A DNA stretch of 59,327 nt from an uncultured Lachnospiraceae bacterium (GTDB taxonomy: Bacteria; Bacillota; Clostridia; Lachnospirales; Lachnospiraceae): the NCBI GenBank assembly GCA_902762905.1, contig CACWQE010000012.1:8440-67766 (forward strand), given 5' to 3'. This document shows, piece after piece, positions 39,580-46,778 of the stretch; within the stretch, counting starts at the first letter, position 1, and each line of letters begins with the position of its first letter. Below the pieces are notes generated by a model. It saw only the letters and a list, made by a program, of their open reading frames with translations, was not told where the DNA came from and did not search any database. The position numbers were made by a program, and so were the translations under genes.

Positions 39580-41352
39580 TCAGATATGAATCTGTAAACG
39601 GTCAATCATCGCTTTATCCATCATAAGCTGACCGGTTCTTGCAAGATCACCCTTGGCTTCCTCTAACTGATGTTGCAAACTTCTATGGCGAATACTCTTT
39701 ACCAGATCGGTGATCACTTTGGATTTCTCACTTTGTGCAACCTCCATATCAAAATCCTGCTGCATAATACCAGATATCTTCTCATGTTCTTCCTTACTCT
39801 GGTAGTGATTCATAATCGCCGCCGGGGTAACTGTACCATCCCGTTCATATTGTTCCATCAATTCTTTTATCACATCATGGTACACCGGATCTAAGAAATC
39901 TTCCGGCGTAACAATTCCTTTTAGTTTATCAAACAGGCTATTATCATTGATCAGCCATGTGATCAGCAGACGTTCGGACTTCAATTGCTTTTGCTGTTTC
40001 TCTTCTTCCGGCGACTTTCTCGGCGTACGTTCTCTAAATACCGATGTATCGATCTTACCCGCTCCAGCAATTCCATACTGTGTCACTGTTTCCTTCAAGC
40101 TGTCCTTGTCAATTCCATATTGCTTGGCAACACTTTCTACATAATTATTCCGCTCTAAAGGATCATTGATCTGGCACAGCCTCTTAGCTGCTTCTTTCTG
40201 GAACTGCGTACGTTCCTGCGGATCTTCCTGATTATAATTATGTTCCAAAATTCCGATTTCAAACATCGTACCGCTTTGTGCCTGTTCAATCCTTCGCTCA
40301 AAGCTCTCGGTTCCCTCTGCCTGAATCAACTCGTCCGGGTCCTTATATGGCTTTAACGAGATCACCCTTGCCGGCATCTCAAATTCCCGCATGATTCCTA
40401 ATGCACGAAGTGCCGCCTTCGTTCCTGCCTCATCACTATCATAGGCAAGATATACATGATCCGTATATCGCTTGATCAGATTCACCTGTCCCGGTGTCAA
40501 TGCCGTTCCGAGCGATGCCACTGCATTGTCAAATCCTGCCTGATGCATGGAGATCACATCCATATATCCTTCGCAGAAAATGATTCCGCTCCGCCTGCTC
40601 TTCTTTGCCAGATTCAAGCCATACAGATTCCGGCTTTTGTCAAAGACTAATGTCTCTTGTGTATTGATATATTTCGGTTTTCCGTCTCCCATGACACGTC
40701 CACCGAACCCAATCACCCGGTTATTCGTATCCACGATCGGATACATCACCCGATTCCAGAACTGATCGGACGCTCCGTATTTCTCATCAAACTTAACCAA
40801 TCCCGAATTCTTCAGTTCCTCATCCTTATATCCCTTACTTTTCAGATATTTGTAAAGGTCATCTCGGTACACATCCGAAAATCCAAGTGCAAACTTGTTG
40901 ATCGTTTCCTCGGTAAGCCCTCGTCCCGTCAGATATTCCATCGCATGTTTGCCATGATCGGTGCGTAGCAGATAATGAAAATATCCTGCCGCTAACCGGT
41001 TCATATCCTTGATACGGCTCCGTTCATCTGCCTGTTTCTTTGCCTCTGGCGACATACTCTGTTCCGGGAGCTTGATGCCTGCCCTCTCTGCTAAAGCTTC
41101 CACTGCCTCTGGAAAAGAATAATTCTCATGTTCCATCAAAAATGTATACACATTGCCTCCAACACCACAGCCAAAGCAATGATACATCTGTTTCTCTCTG
41201 CTCACATGAAAGGACGGCGTCTTTTCATGATGAAATGGGCAGCAGGCAGAATACGAATTTCCTTTCTTCTTAAGGTTCACATAACTGCTTATCACATCTA
41301 CTATATCATTTCTGGAACGTACCTCTTCTATTATCTCATCAGAATAGTACAT
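39580..41352 (-). CDS. dnaG: DNA primase
   Basis: 590 aa. The zinc-binding domain CCPFHHEKTPSFHVSREKQ with CFGCG lies near residues 38-65. The TOPRIM domain has FCEGYMDVISMHQAGF and AYDSDEAGTKA. The C-terminal helicase-binding domain covers roughly the last 140 residues. It makes RNA primers for replication. In the usual dgt-dnaG-rpoD order. Confidence 0.96.
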   Translation of the reverse strand: MYYSDEIIEEVRSRNDIVDVISSYVNLKKKGNSYSACCPFHHEKTPSFHVSREKQMYHCFGCGVGGNVYTFLMEHENYSFPEAVEALAERAGIKLPEQSMSPEAKKQADERSRIKDMNRLAAGYFHYLLRTDHGKHAMEYLTGRGLTEETINKFALGFSDVYRDDLYKYLKSKGYKDEELKNSGLVKFDEKYGASDQFWNRVMYPIVDTNNRVIGFGGRVMGDGKPKYINTQETLVFDKSRNLYGLNLAKKSRRSGIIFCEGYMDVISMHQAGFDNAVASLGTALTPGQVNLIKRYTDHVYLAYDSDEAGTKAALRALGIMREFEMPARVISLKPYKDPDELIQAEGTESFERRIEQAQSGTMFEIGILEHNYNQEDPQERTQFQKEAAKRLCQINDPLERNNYVESVAKQYGIDKDSLKETVTQYGIAGAGKIDTSVFRERTPRKSPEEEKQQKQLKSERLLITWLINDNSLFDKLKGIVTPEDFLDPVYHDVIKELMEQYERDGTVTPAAIMNHYQSKEEHEKISGIMQQDFDMEVAQSEKSKVITDLVKSIRHRSLQHQLEEAKGDLARTGQLMMDKAMIDRLQIHI

Positions 41353-41365
41353 ATATTATTATCCC

Positions 41366-42376
41366 CTATCTCTTCCATCCACTTGGCTCAAATGCCTCCT
41401 GAAACTTCAATACTGCGTAATTATCTGTCATTCCTGCAATATAATCACAAACAACCACTTCCCTTTCCTGCCCCTGTTCTATGGCCTCCAGGTATTCCTC
41501 CGGCATCATCTCTGGATGAGAAGTATAATGCCCAAACAATTCCTGTAACATTCGTTTGGCTTTCCCTTCCTCGCCCTTGGCAACAGGATTCGTATATACC
41601 GTGTCAAACAGGAAACTTCGAAGTCCTGTCATTGCCTGACGGATTTCTGGAGAGCACACAATCTCTCCTTTGCCCTCGCTATTCGCAATCACATCATGTA
41701 TGATCGTATTCAAACGATCTCTTGTACTGTTGCCAAGCTGTGAGGTACAGTTCTTTGGCAAGTCACTTTCTAATAAAATGCCACCCCGGATGGCATCATC
41801 AATATCATGGTTAATATAGGCAATCTTATCGGCTAACTGCACGATCTTGCCTTCTAATGTCGAAGGATTCCCGGTCGTCTTATGATTGAGGATTCCATCT
41901 CTTACCTCCTTGGTAAGATTCAATCCTTTTCCCTTCTTCTCCAACCGTTCCACCACACGGATACTTTGTTCATTGTGCCGGAATCCTTTCGAACAGACTT
42001 CATTCAATGCCCGTTCCCCTGCATGTCCAAATGGGGTATGCCCCAGATCATGTCCTAATGCAATCGCCTCGGTTAATTCCTCATTGAGCCGTAATGCTCT
42101 CGCAATTGTCCTCGCTGTCTGTGACACTTCCAACGTATGCGTCAGACGGGTTCGGTAATGATCTCCTTCCGGTGATAAGAAGACCTGTGTCTTCTGCTTC
42201 AACCGTCGAAACGACTTACAATGAAGAATCCGGTCGCGATCCCTTTGATAGATCGTTCTGACATCACACATTGGTTCCGGGACATCCCTTCCCAATGACT
42301 GATCCGAAAATGATGCATATTCACATAAATATTCATGCTCCCAAGCTTCTAGCTTCTCACGGATGTTCATTGCCAC
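41366..42376 (-). CDS. dgt: Deoxyguanosinetriphosphate triphosphohydrolase-like HD protein
   Basis: 336 aa HD-domain phosphohydrolase. RTRLTHTLEVSQTARTIAR supplies the first His, AIALGHDLGHTPFGHAGE the HD pair and next His, and DKIAYINHDIDD the distal Asp. It hydrolyses dNTP to deoxynucleoside and triphosphate; the Firmicute branch has broad dNTP specificity. First gene of the dnaG-rpoD block. Confidence 0.9.
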   Translation of the reverse strand: MAMNIREKLEAWEHEYLCEYASFSDQSLGRDVPEPMCDVRTIYQRDRDRILHCKSFRRLKQKTQVFLSPEGDHYRTRLTHTLEVSQTARTIARALRLNEELTEAIALGHDLGHTPFGHAGERALNEVCSKGFRHNEQSIRVVERLEKKGKGLNLTKEVRDGILNHKTTGNPSTLEGKIVQLADKIAYINHDIDDAIRGGILLESDLPKNCTSQLGNSTRDRLNTIIHDVIANSEGKGEIVCSPEIRQAMTGLRSFLFDTVYTNPVAKGEEGKAKRMLQELFGHYTSHPEMMPEEYLEAIEQGQEREVVVCDYIAGMTDNYAVLKFQEAFEPSGWKR

Positions 42377-42468
42377 CAGCCCTTTCTCTTATGTTCTTTC
42401 GGTATTTTTCCACCCATTGTTAAGTATACGACACGTTTGGACAAATTCCTTTTTTTATTTTTCGGATA

Positions 42469-42897
42469 TTATGATTTTTTCACCGGTTTGTCAAATAACT
42501 TCTTTTCTGCTTTGCGACGGCGGGTAAGACCCTCTAACGTCTTGCCATTTGCCTTGTTATATGCTAAGATCTTGCGGCTGATCTCCTTCTTGGTGCGGGT
42601 TCCATTTCCTGTCAGATTATATATAGAACCTATATTATAGGCAAAGCTCACCAACGCATCAAACTGATTCTGGTTCCATTTATACCGCTTATGGAACTTC
42701 ATCACATGCTTTTCGTAGATCTTAAGATCCTGCTTCAAATAAGATTCCGCCTGTGCCTGTGTGATCTTCATATGCTTCTTCACCCCGACCGTATGCCCAT
42801 ATCCGATCGTCCATACGCCCGCAGGACATTTGTATGCGGTAAGCCGACACCCCTCAAACTGCTTGATCAGCTTCATTCCACGCTTACTTGTTTTCAT
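42469..42897 (-). CDS. Phage-type lysozyme (GH24 family), short paralogue
   Basis: 142 aa from the ATG at 42897, chosen because GGGGGAAAAGA precedes it. The GH24 catalytic Glu is in LIKQFEGCRLTAYKCPAGVW, followed by TIGYGHT. It cuts peptidoglycan in host lysis. It is a close relative of the endolysin at 54986-55606 (shared FEGCRLTAYKCPAGVW, WNQNQFDALVSFAYNIGS, NGTRTKK) but lacks its C-terminal extension. It overlaps the holin gene by 14 bp. No other phage structural genes are near, so this is a remnant or domesticated lysis cassette. Confidence 0.87.
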   Translation of the reverse strand: MKTSKRGMKLIKQFEGCRLTAYKCPAGVWTIGYGHTVGVKKHMKITQAQAESYLKQDLKIYEKHVMKFHKRYKWNQNQFDALVSFAYNIGSIYNLTGNGTRTKKEISRKILAYNKANGKTLEGLTRRRKAEKKLFDKPVKKS

Positions 42898-43327
42898 TCT
42901 TTTCCCCCATATCGATCTGCTTTCTGGTCGCAACCAACATATGCTTAATCCATTTTGGCATAATCTCCGGATTGGCTCTATATATATTTTCACAAATGCT
43001 TATGCTTTCATTTAATACAATATAACACCCAATTACCATACCAAACATTGCATTCTGCATATGTATATCCAACTGCAACTGCATCATACAATATGGGATA
43101 AATACATCCATAAAGAAACCAAAAGAAAGGGCTGCCAGCAGCATCAATTTCTTCCAGAACCCCTTCATTCCTTTCTGACTTGAGATCACATGTCCTGTAA
43201 CCCGCTCTGCAAGAATTCCCGTTACGCAATCCAATACAATCGCACATGCCACAAAGGATATGATCAATCCATACTGTTTCGTAAACGACAGACAAATTCC
43301 AGCCAGCACTGATACAATCTTTTTCAT
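42884..43327 (-). CDS. Phage holin (toxin-secretion/lysis holin family)
   Basis: 147 aa from the ATG at 43327; a TTG nine bases earlier is also possible and the ribosome site is weak. Three or more hydrophobic segments (YGLIISFVACAIVLDCVTGI, KLMLLAALSFGFFMDV, FGMVIGCYIVLNE) with a basic loop between the first two (SSQKGMKGFWKK) match the TcdE/holin-4 family. It forms membrane lesions for the adjacent lysozyme. Confidence 0.82.
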   Translation of the reverse strand: MKKIVSVLAGICLSFTKQYGLIISFVACAIVLDCVTGILAERVTGHVISSQKGMKGFWKKLMLLAALSFGFFMDVFIPYCMMQLQLDIHMQNAMFGMVIGCYIVLNESISICENIYRANPEIMPKWIKHMLVATRKQIDMGEKNENK

Positions 43328-43616
43328 ATTATCCAAGTTGTTACCTACTTTCCCATTCAGACATATATTTGTTACTATATCTTATTCCGGCTTTTCTTAG
43401 ATGTTCAATGAACTTTTCTCTATAATCTACAACATACTCTCACTTAATAGTTTTCCGTACTTGAATCTTAAATATTATTCAATGTAAAATTGCGTCTGGT
43501 GGTAAATAATCATATTAATATAAAAACCAAAAGAGCCACACAGCAAACTAGGCATCTTTTAATGTTCTAATTCACTATATGACTCTAGGTTCTCTTATCT
43601 GTATTATACTGTTATT
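43328..43616. other. Non-coding stretch upstream of the holin
   Basis: AT-rich, no convincing reading frame or RNA gene seen. A weak inverted repeat lies near 43536-43562 (AGAGCC ... GGCATCT followed by TTTT). Confidence 0.4.
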
Positions 43617-43733
43617 CTACTGTATTATCAATCTTATCAATGCAACTAACACAATAAGCATTCCTATAACTGCCAGGATTTTCCTAACCAGTTTCTGTAC
43701 TTCACTGAATAACCTTCTTTTATCCTTATTCAT
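43617..43733 (-). CDS. Tiny single-span membrane peptide (38 aa)
   Basis: ATG at 43733 with AAGAGGG eight bases upstream, stop at 43617. The basic N-terminus MNKDKRRLF is followed by an amphipathic then fully hydrophobic stretch (KILAVIGMLIVLVALIRLII). It resembles the 40-aa peptide just upstream (shared K-x-LF-x-x-(hydrophilic)-KL pattern before the membrane span). Possible accessory lysis peptide or toxin-like peptide; function unknown. Confidence 0.5.
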   Translation of the reverse strand: MNKDKRRLFSEVQKLVRKILAVIGMLIVLVALIRLIIQ

Positions 43734-43801
43734 GCTTGCACCCTCTTTCTGATTGTATTATATTGATTGAAAGGAGCGGAGGCTTTCGCCTCCTGTTCGA
43801 C

Positions 43802-43924
43802 CTACTTACAAAGTGTTAGCAGATATGTAACCATTACGATGATTGCAATTATCTCTGCTAGGAGCTTCGTTAGCTGCTGGAACAGCTTTCGGAGCTTTTT
43901 CACTTTTGCCCTACAACCATACAT
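43802..43924 (-). CDS. Tiny single-span membrane peptide (40 aa)
   Basis: ATG at 43924, inside the end of the upstream 62-aa gene (14-base overlap), stop at about 43802. Sequence begins MYGCRAKVKKLRKLFQQL and ends in a hydrophobic span (IIAIIVMVTYLLTLC). No good ribosome site, so translational coupling is assumed. Looks like a paralogue of the 38-aa peptide downstream. A GGAGGC-GAAA-GCCTCC hairpin (about 43780-43795) lies between the two. Confidence 0.4.
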   Translation of the reverse strand: MYGCRAKVKKLRKLFQQLTKLLAEIIAIIVMVTYLLTLCK

Positions 43925-44099
43925 TCGTATTTATTGCTTCTCGTAGCAACGGAAGATATTTCTTTTCTAGCTCCCTGTATGGCTTGTTATATTTTTCTTG
44001 ATTCAAACCTTTTACCTCTTTATCCGAATCAATCTTTCTTACCTCATCCGCCCAATTCTGTTTTATTTGCTCAATTCTTTTTAACTTCTCTTCAGACAT
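43911..44099 (-). CDS. Small charged coiled-coil protein (62 aa), phage remnant region
   Basis: Start at the ATG at 44099 (MSEEKLKRIEQIKQNW); a longer form up to 44219 is in frame but its N-terminus is hydrophobic and lacks a clear SD. Highly charged helix ending in YLPLLREAINTNVWL. It heads the small-peptide/holin/lysozyme group on the same strand. Unknown family. Confidence 0.4.
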   Translation of the reverse strand: MSEEKLKRIEQIKQNWADEVRKIDSDKEVKGLNQEKYNKPYRELEKKYLPLLREAINTNVWL

Positions 44100-44292
44100 A
44101 CACAATATTATTTTCTCCCCGTTTTTTCTACTGCTCTGCATGCCATGTACAACATTTCTGTATATTTTCCAAAGTATATAACATTTCATGAAACAAGACA
44201 CATAAAACAAAAAAGCCATCTAAAAAACTCATCAACTTTCGAAAAAAGTAGCACAAAAGTAGCAGAATTTTGAAAAAAACAGAGGATTTTAC

Positions 44293-44305
44293 TGCGGATG
44301 ACAGG
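44293..44305. repeat. 13-bp copy of the tRNA-Leu 3' end
   Basis: TGCGGATGACAGG here repeats exactly the last bases of the tRNA-Leu gene at 44436-44448, 143 bp away. Such copies arise as attachment-site duplications when elements insert into tRNA 3' ends. The nearby lysis remnant is consistent with that, but chance or tRNA-gene decay cannot be excluded. Confidence 0.4.
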
Positions 44306-44394
44306 GCGCACAACGTCTTGTAGACGTTGGCTCTGCGCCGACCGGAGCGAAGCGGAGACATTGAACCGACAGGTTCAAGGGGGACGTTCGCTCC
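44305..44394. repeat. Two nested GC-rich stem-loops
   Basis: First: GGCGCA (44305-44310) pairs with TGCGCC (44334-44339), enclosing AACGTC/GACGTT. Second: GGAGCG (44344-44349) pairs with CGCTCC (44389-44394), enclosing TTGAACC/GGTTCAA. Far richer in GC than the flanks. Possibly a dispersed palindromic repeat; no coding potential. Confidence 0.6.
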
Positions 44395-44396
44395 AT

Positions 44397-44430
44397 AAAA
44401 AAACGAGACACATAAGTGTCTCGCTTTTTT
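44397..44430. terminator. Terminator of the tRNA operon
   Basis: CGAGACAC-ATAA-GTGTCTCG stem (44404-44423) with T-runs on both strands. Lies directly after tRNA-Leu on the minus strand. Confidence 0.9.
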
Positions 44431-44435
44431 ATTAG

Positions 44436-44515
44436 TGCGGATGACAGGAATTGAACCTGCACGGTCTCCCACTAGATCCTAAGTCTAGCGCGTCTGCCAG
44501 TTCCGCCACATCCGC
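44436..44515 (-). tRNA. tRNA-Leu (anticodon TAG)
   Basis: About 80 nt with long variable arm. Acceptor GCGGATG pairs with CATCCGC; the anticodon stem is CTAGA/TCTAG with loop CTTAGGA; the T arm contains GGTTCAATTCC. CCA not encoded. Last gene of the seven-tRNA operon. Confidence 0.95.
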
Positions 44516-44552
44516 ACGAAATAAGAAAAGAAGCATTCCTGCTTCCTTCCAG

Positions 44553-44625
44553 TGAAGCACGGGGGATTCGAACCCCCGACAACCTGATTAAAAGTCAGGT
44601 GCTCTACCGACTGAGCTAGTGCTCC
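44553..44625 (-). tRNA. tRNA-Lys (anticodon TTT)
   Basis: 73 nt. Acceptor GGAGCAC/GTGCTTC, anticodon stem CCTGA/TCAGG with loop CTTTTAA, T arm GGTTCGAATCC. CCA not encoded. Confidence 0.95.
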
Positions 44626-44660
44626 ATACTATATTATATAATTAAATCTTGCTACCTAGC

Positions 44661-44731
44661 TGGGGTAGCTGGATTCGAACCAGCGAATGCAGGAGTCAAA
44701 GTCCTGTGCCTTACCGCTTGGCGATACCCCA
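44661..44731 (-). tRNA. tRNA-Gln (anticodon TTG)
   Basis: 71 nt. Acceptor TGGGGTA/TACCCCA, anticodon stem CAGGA/TCCTG with loop CTTTGAC, T arm GGTTCGAATCC. Confidence 0.94.
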
Positions 44732-44761
44732 GTACTCACTGCATTACCTCCGGTAATGAAG

Positions 44762-44835
44762 GTGGATACAGGGATTCGAACCCTGGGCCTCCAGAGCCAC
44801 AATCTGGCGCGCTAACCAACTGCGCTATACCCACC
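44762..44835 (-). tRNA. tRNA-His (anticodon GTG)
   Basis: 74 nt including the extra 5' G opposite the 3' C typical of tRNA-His. Anticodon stem CCAGA/TCTGG with loop TTGTGGC. Confidence 0.95.
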
Positions 44836-44840
44836 ATGAG

Positions 44841-44914
<74 letters not shown>

Positions 44915-44939
44915 ACATTACGCCTAATTGCGTAACAAA

Positions 44940-45010
44940 AGCGGGTGATGGGAATCGAACCCACGTATCTAGCTTGGAAGGCTAGTGTTCTACCATTGAA
45001 CTACACCCGC
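44940..45010 (-). tRNA. tRNA-Gly (anticodon TCC)
   Basis: 71 nt. Acceptor GCGGGTG/CACCCGC, anticodon stem CTAGC/GCTAG with loop CTTCCAA. Confidence 0.95.
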
Positions 45011-45025
45011 ATGTTAGTTGAAAAG

Positions 45026-45100
45026 TCGGGGTGACAGGATTCGAACCTGCGACCTCTTGATCCCAAATCAAGCGCTCTAGCCAAGCTGAGCCACACCCCG
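45026..45100 (-). tRNA. tRNA-Pro (anticodon TGG)
   Basis: 75 nt. Acceptor CGGGGTG/CACCCCG, anticodon stem CTTGA/TCAAG with loop TTTGGGA. First gene of the operon. Confidence 0.95.
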
Positions 45101-45132
45101 TTCTTAACGGTGTCATTGCTGACGCAACAACT

Positions 45133-45161
45133 ACTATATCAAAATGTGTTTGACTTGTCAA
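45133..45161 (-). promoter_or_regulatory. Promoter of the tRNA operon
   Basis: Minus strand: TTGACA (45156-45161), 17-bp spacer, TATAGT (45133-45138), about 30 bases before tRNA-Pro. The 45165-45330 stretch beyond it is AT-rich and holds only a hairpin overlapping the end of the next gene. Confidence 0.85.
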
Positions 45162-45332
45162 CCATTATTTTCAACTTTTTTGAAATTATCTTACTCTGTA
45201 AGTAAGTGTGTTGATACTTCTCAAACAGCACGGTTGTTATATTAACAAATAATTTACCATTTGTAAAGCCCTTTTTTCAATTTTTTTAAAAATTTTTCAA
45301 TGAAGAAATGTAAGAATGGAAAAGGATAATTC

Positions 45333-46256
45333 CTATCCATTCTTAACCACTTCATCCACAATACATCTTGGTCTTCCTTTGATCTCTTCATAGATCCGTG
45401 CTAAATAATATCCAATAATACCAAGACTGATCATAATCAGACTGCCTGTAATAAGCAATAACAAAATTACCGTTGTAAATCCTTCTAATGCATTACCGGA
45501 TATCCACTTTGCAATTGACTGGATTCCTAATACCAAAGCAAACAAGAAAAATATAATTCCCGAAAAAGTAATCAGCTGCATGGGAGCTGTTGTGAATGAA
45601 CAGATACTACCAATTGCATATTTCACAAGCGATTTCACAGACCATTTTGTCGTACCGGAAGTACGCTCCTGTACATCAAACTCCACGATTGCACTTTTAT
45701 AACCCAACCACGAAGACAATGCCCTGAAGAAAATATTCCGTTCTGGGAGTTTCACATATTCATCTACTACTTTCCGGTCTAACATCTTGAAATCAGATGA
45801 TCGATACATCTCAATACCAGTCGACCGGCTGATCAATTTGTAAAACAATTTGGCAAACCCCTTATATAACAGATTCTCTTTGCCTCTGCTATGTTTTACT
45901 CCTTCGATAATCTCGAATCCCTGTTGCCACAAAGCATACATCTCTATTAATGTCTCTGGCGGATGCTGCATATCACAATCCATCACAGCACACACGTCTC
46001 CAGTCGCATGTGACAAACCTGCAAAAATGGCGGCTTCCTTTCCAAAATTTCTTGAAAAAGATAATCCAAGAATCTTCGCATCTGTAACCGTATCTGCCAA
46101 TTCTCTTATCTTATCAAAACTGCGGTCCTTTGAACCATCATTGACGAATACCAATTCAAAATCAATATGATTCGGTGCTAACACTTCTTTAATACGATGA
46201 TAGGCATTCTCGATATTTCCTTCCTCGTTATATGTAGGCAATATAATTGATAACAT
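45333..46256 (-). CDS. GtrB/DPM1-like polyprenyl-phosphate glycosyltransferase
   Basis: 307 aa from the ATG at 46256 (AAAGGA upstream). GT-A domain: LSIILPTYNEEGNIENAY, VNDGSKDRS and AVMDCDMQHPPE (DxD-like). Two C-terminal membrane helices (residues about 228-290) and the sequence RTSGTTKWSVKSLVKYAIGS, with the conserved KW, are typical of enzymes that charge undecaprenyl phosphate with a sugar for extracytoplasmic decoration. Its product could feed GT-C enzymes such as the 662-aa protein, although the genes are not adjacent. Confidence 0.87.
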   Translation of the reverse strand: MLSIILPTYNEEGNIENAYHRIKEVLAPNHIDFELVFVNDGSKDRSFDKIRELADTVTDAKILGLSFSRNFGKEAAIFAGLSHATGDVCAVMDCDMQHPPETLIEMYALWQQGFEIIEGVKHSRGKENLLYKGFAKLFYKLISRSTGIEMYRSSDFKMLDRKVVDEYVKLPERNIFFRALSSWLGYKSAIVEFDVQERTSGTTKWSVKSLVKYAIGSICSFTTAPMQLITFSGIIFFLFALVLGIQSIAKWISGNALEGFTTVILLLLITGSLIMISLGIIGYYLARIYEEIKGRPRCIVDEVVKNG

Positions 46257-46299
46257 TGTCGTTAATCCTTTCGCATTCTTAAATGTAAGTAGCAAAACG

Positions 46300-46328
46300 A
46301 AAGAACCGTTGCATTGCAACAGTTCTTT
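46300..46328 (-). terminator. Hairpin between acidic peptide gene and GT2 gene
   Basis: Minus strand: AAAGAAC-x-GTTGC / GCAAC-x-GTTCTTT with a 3-base loop, then a T-rich tail. It probably terminates the acidic-peptide gene. Confidence 0.7.
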
Positions 46329-46356
46329 CCTCTACTCTTTCGTATCTGAATCTTTC

Positions 46357-46638
46357 TTATTCCTCTGTTGACTCTGATGTCTTAGCTGCAGGCTTTGTCT
46401 CTTCGTCATCATCGAAAAAATCATCATCAAAGTCATCGTCAAAGTCATCATCAAAATCATCTAAATAATCTGGTGTCAAATAGCTATATACCGCATATGC
46501 AATTCCTGCGACTGCTGTAATCGCACCGATAATAGCAAATACCCATAAGATTCTTCTAGTTGCTTTCTCCTGTGGATCCTCTCTCTTGATAAGCTCCTGA
46601 ATCTTTGCTGCATTAATCAAATCATCTAAATTCTTCAT
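46357..46638 (-). CDS. Small membrane protein with acidic FDDD repeats
   Basis: 93 aa from the ATG at 46638 (GGAAGG ten bases upstream). Charged N-terminal ~30 residues, one membrane span (ILWVFAIIGAITAVAGIAYAV), then a tail with repeated D-D-F-D-D-D units and a Thr/Ser/Glu end. Related small proteins occur in Lachnospiraceae, but no function is known to me. The acidic tail could bind cations or basic partners. Confidence 0.65.
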   Translation of the reverse strand: MKNLDDLINAAKIQELIKREDPQEKATRRILWVFAIIGAITAVAGIAYAVYSYLTPDYLDDFDDDFDDDFDDDFFDDDEETKPAAKTSESTEE

Positions 46639-46778
46639 AATTCTCATACCTTCCTTTCCGTCCTTATAGCTTATTGCGTATCGTTAGTATACCATAATTT
46701 GTCCAACTTTACTATAAGAAATATGTGAATTTTCTATATTATTTTCTTAAGAATTTGGTAACTTTTTTCTTAACATTC

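Noticed and set aside
44128..44472. 114-codon minus-strand frame across the tRNA terminator
   Set aside because: It runs through the tRNA-Leu gene, the terminator and the GC-rich hairpins, with no plausible protein features.
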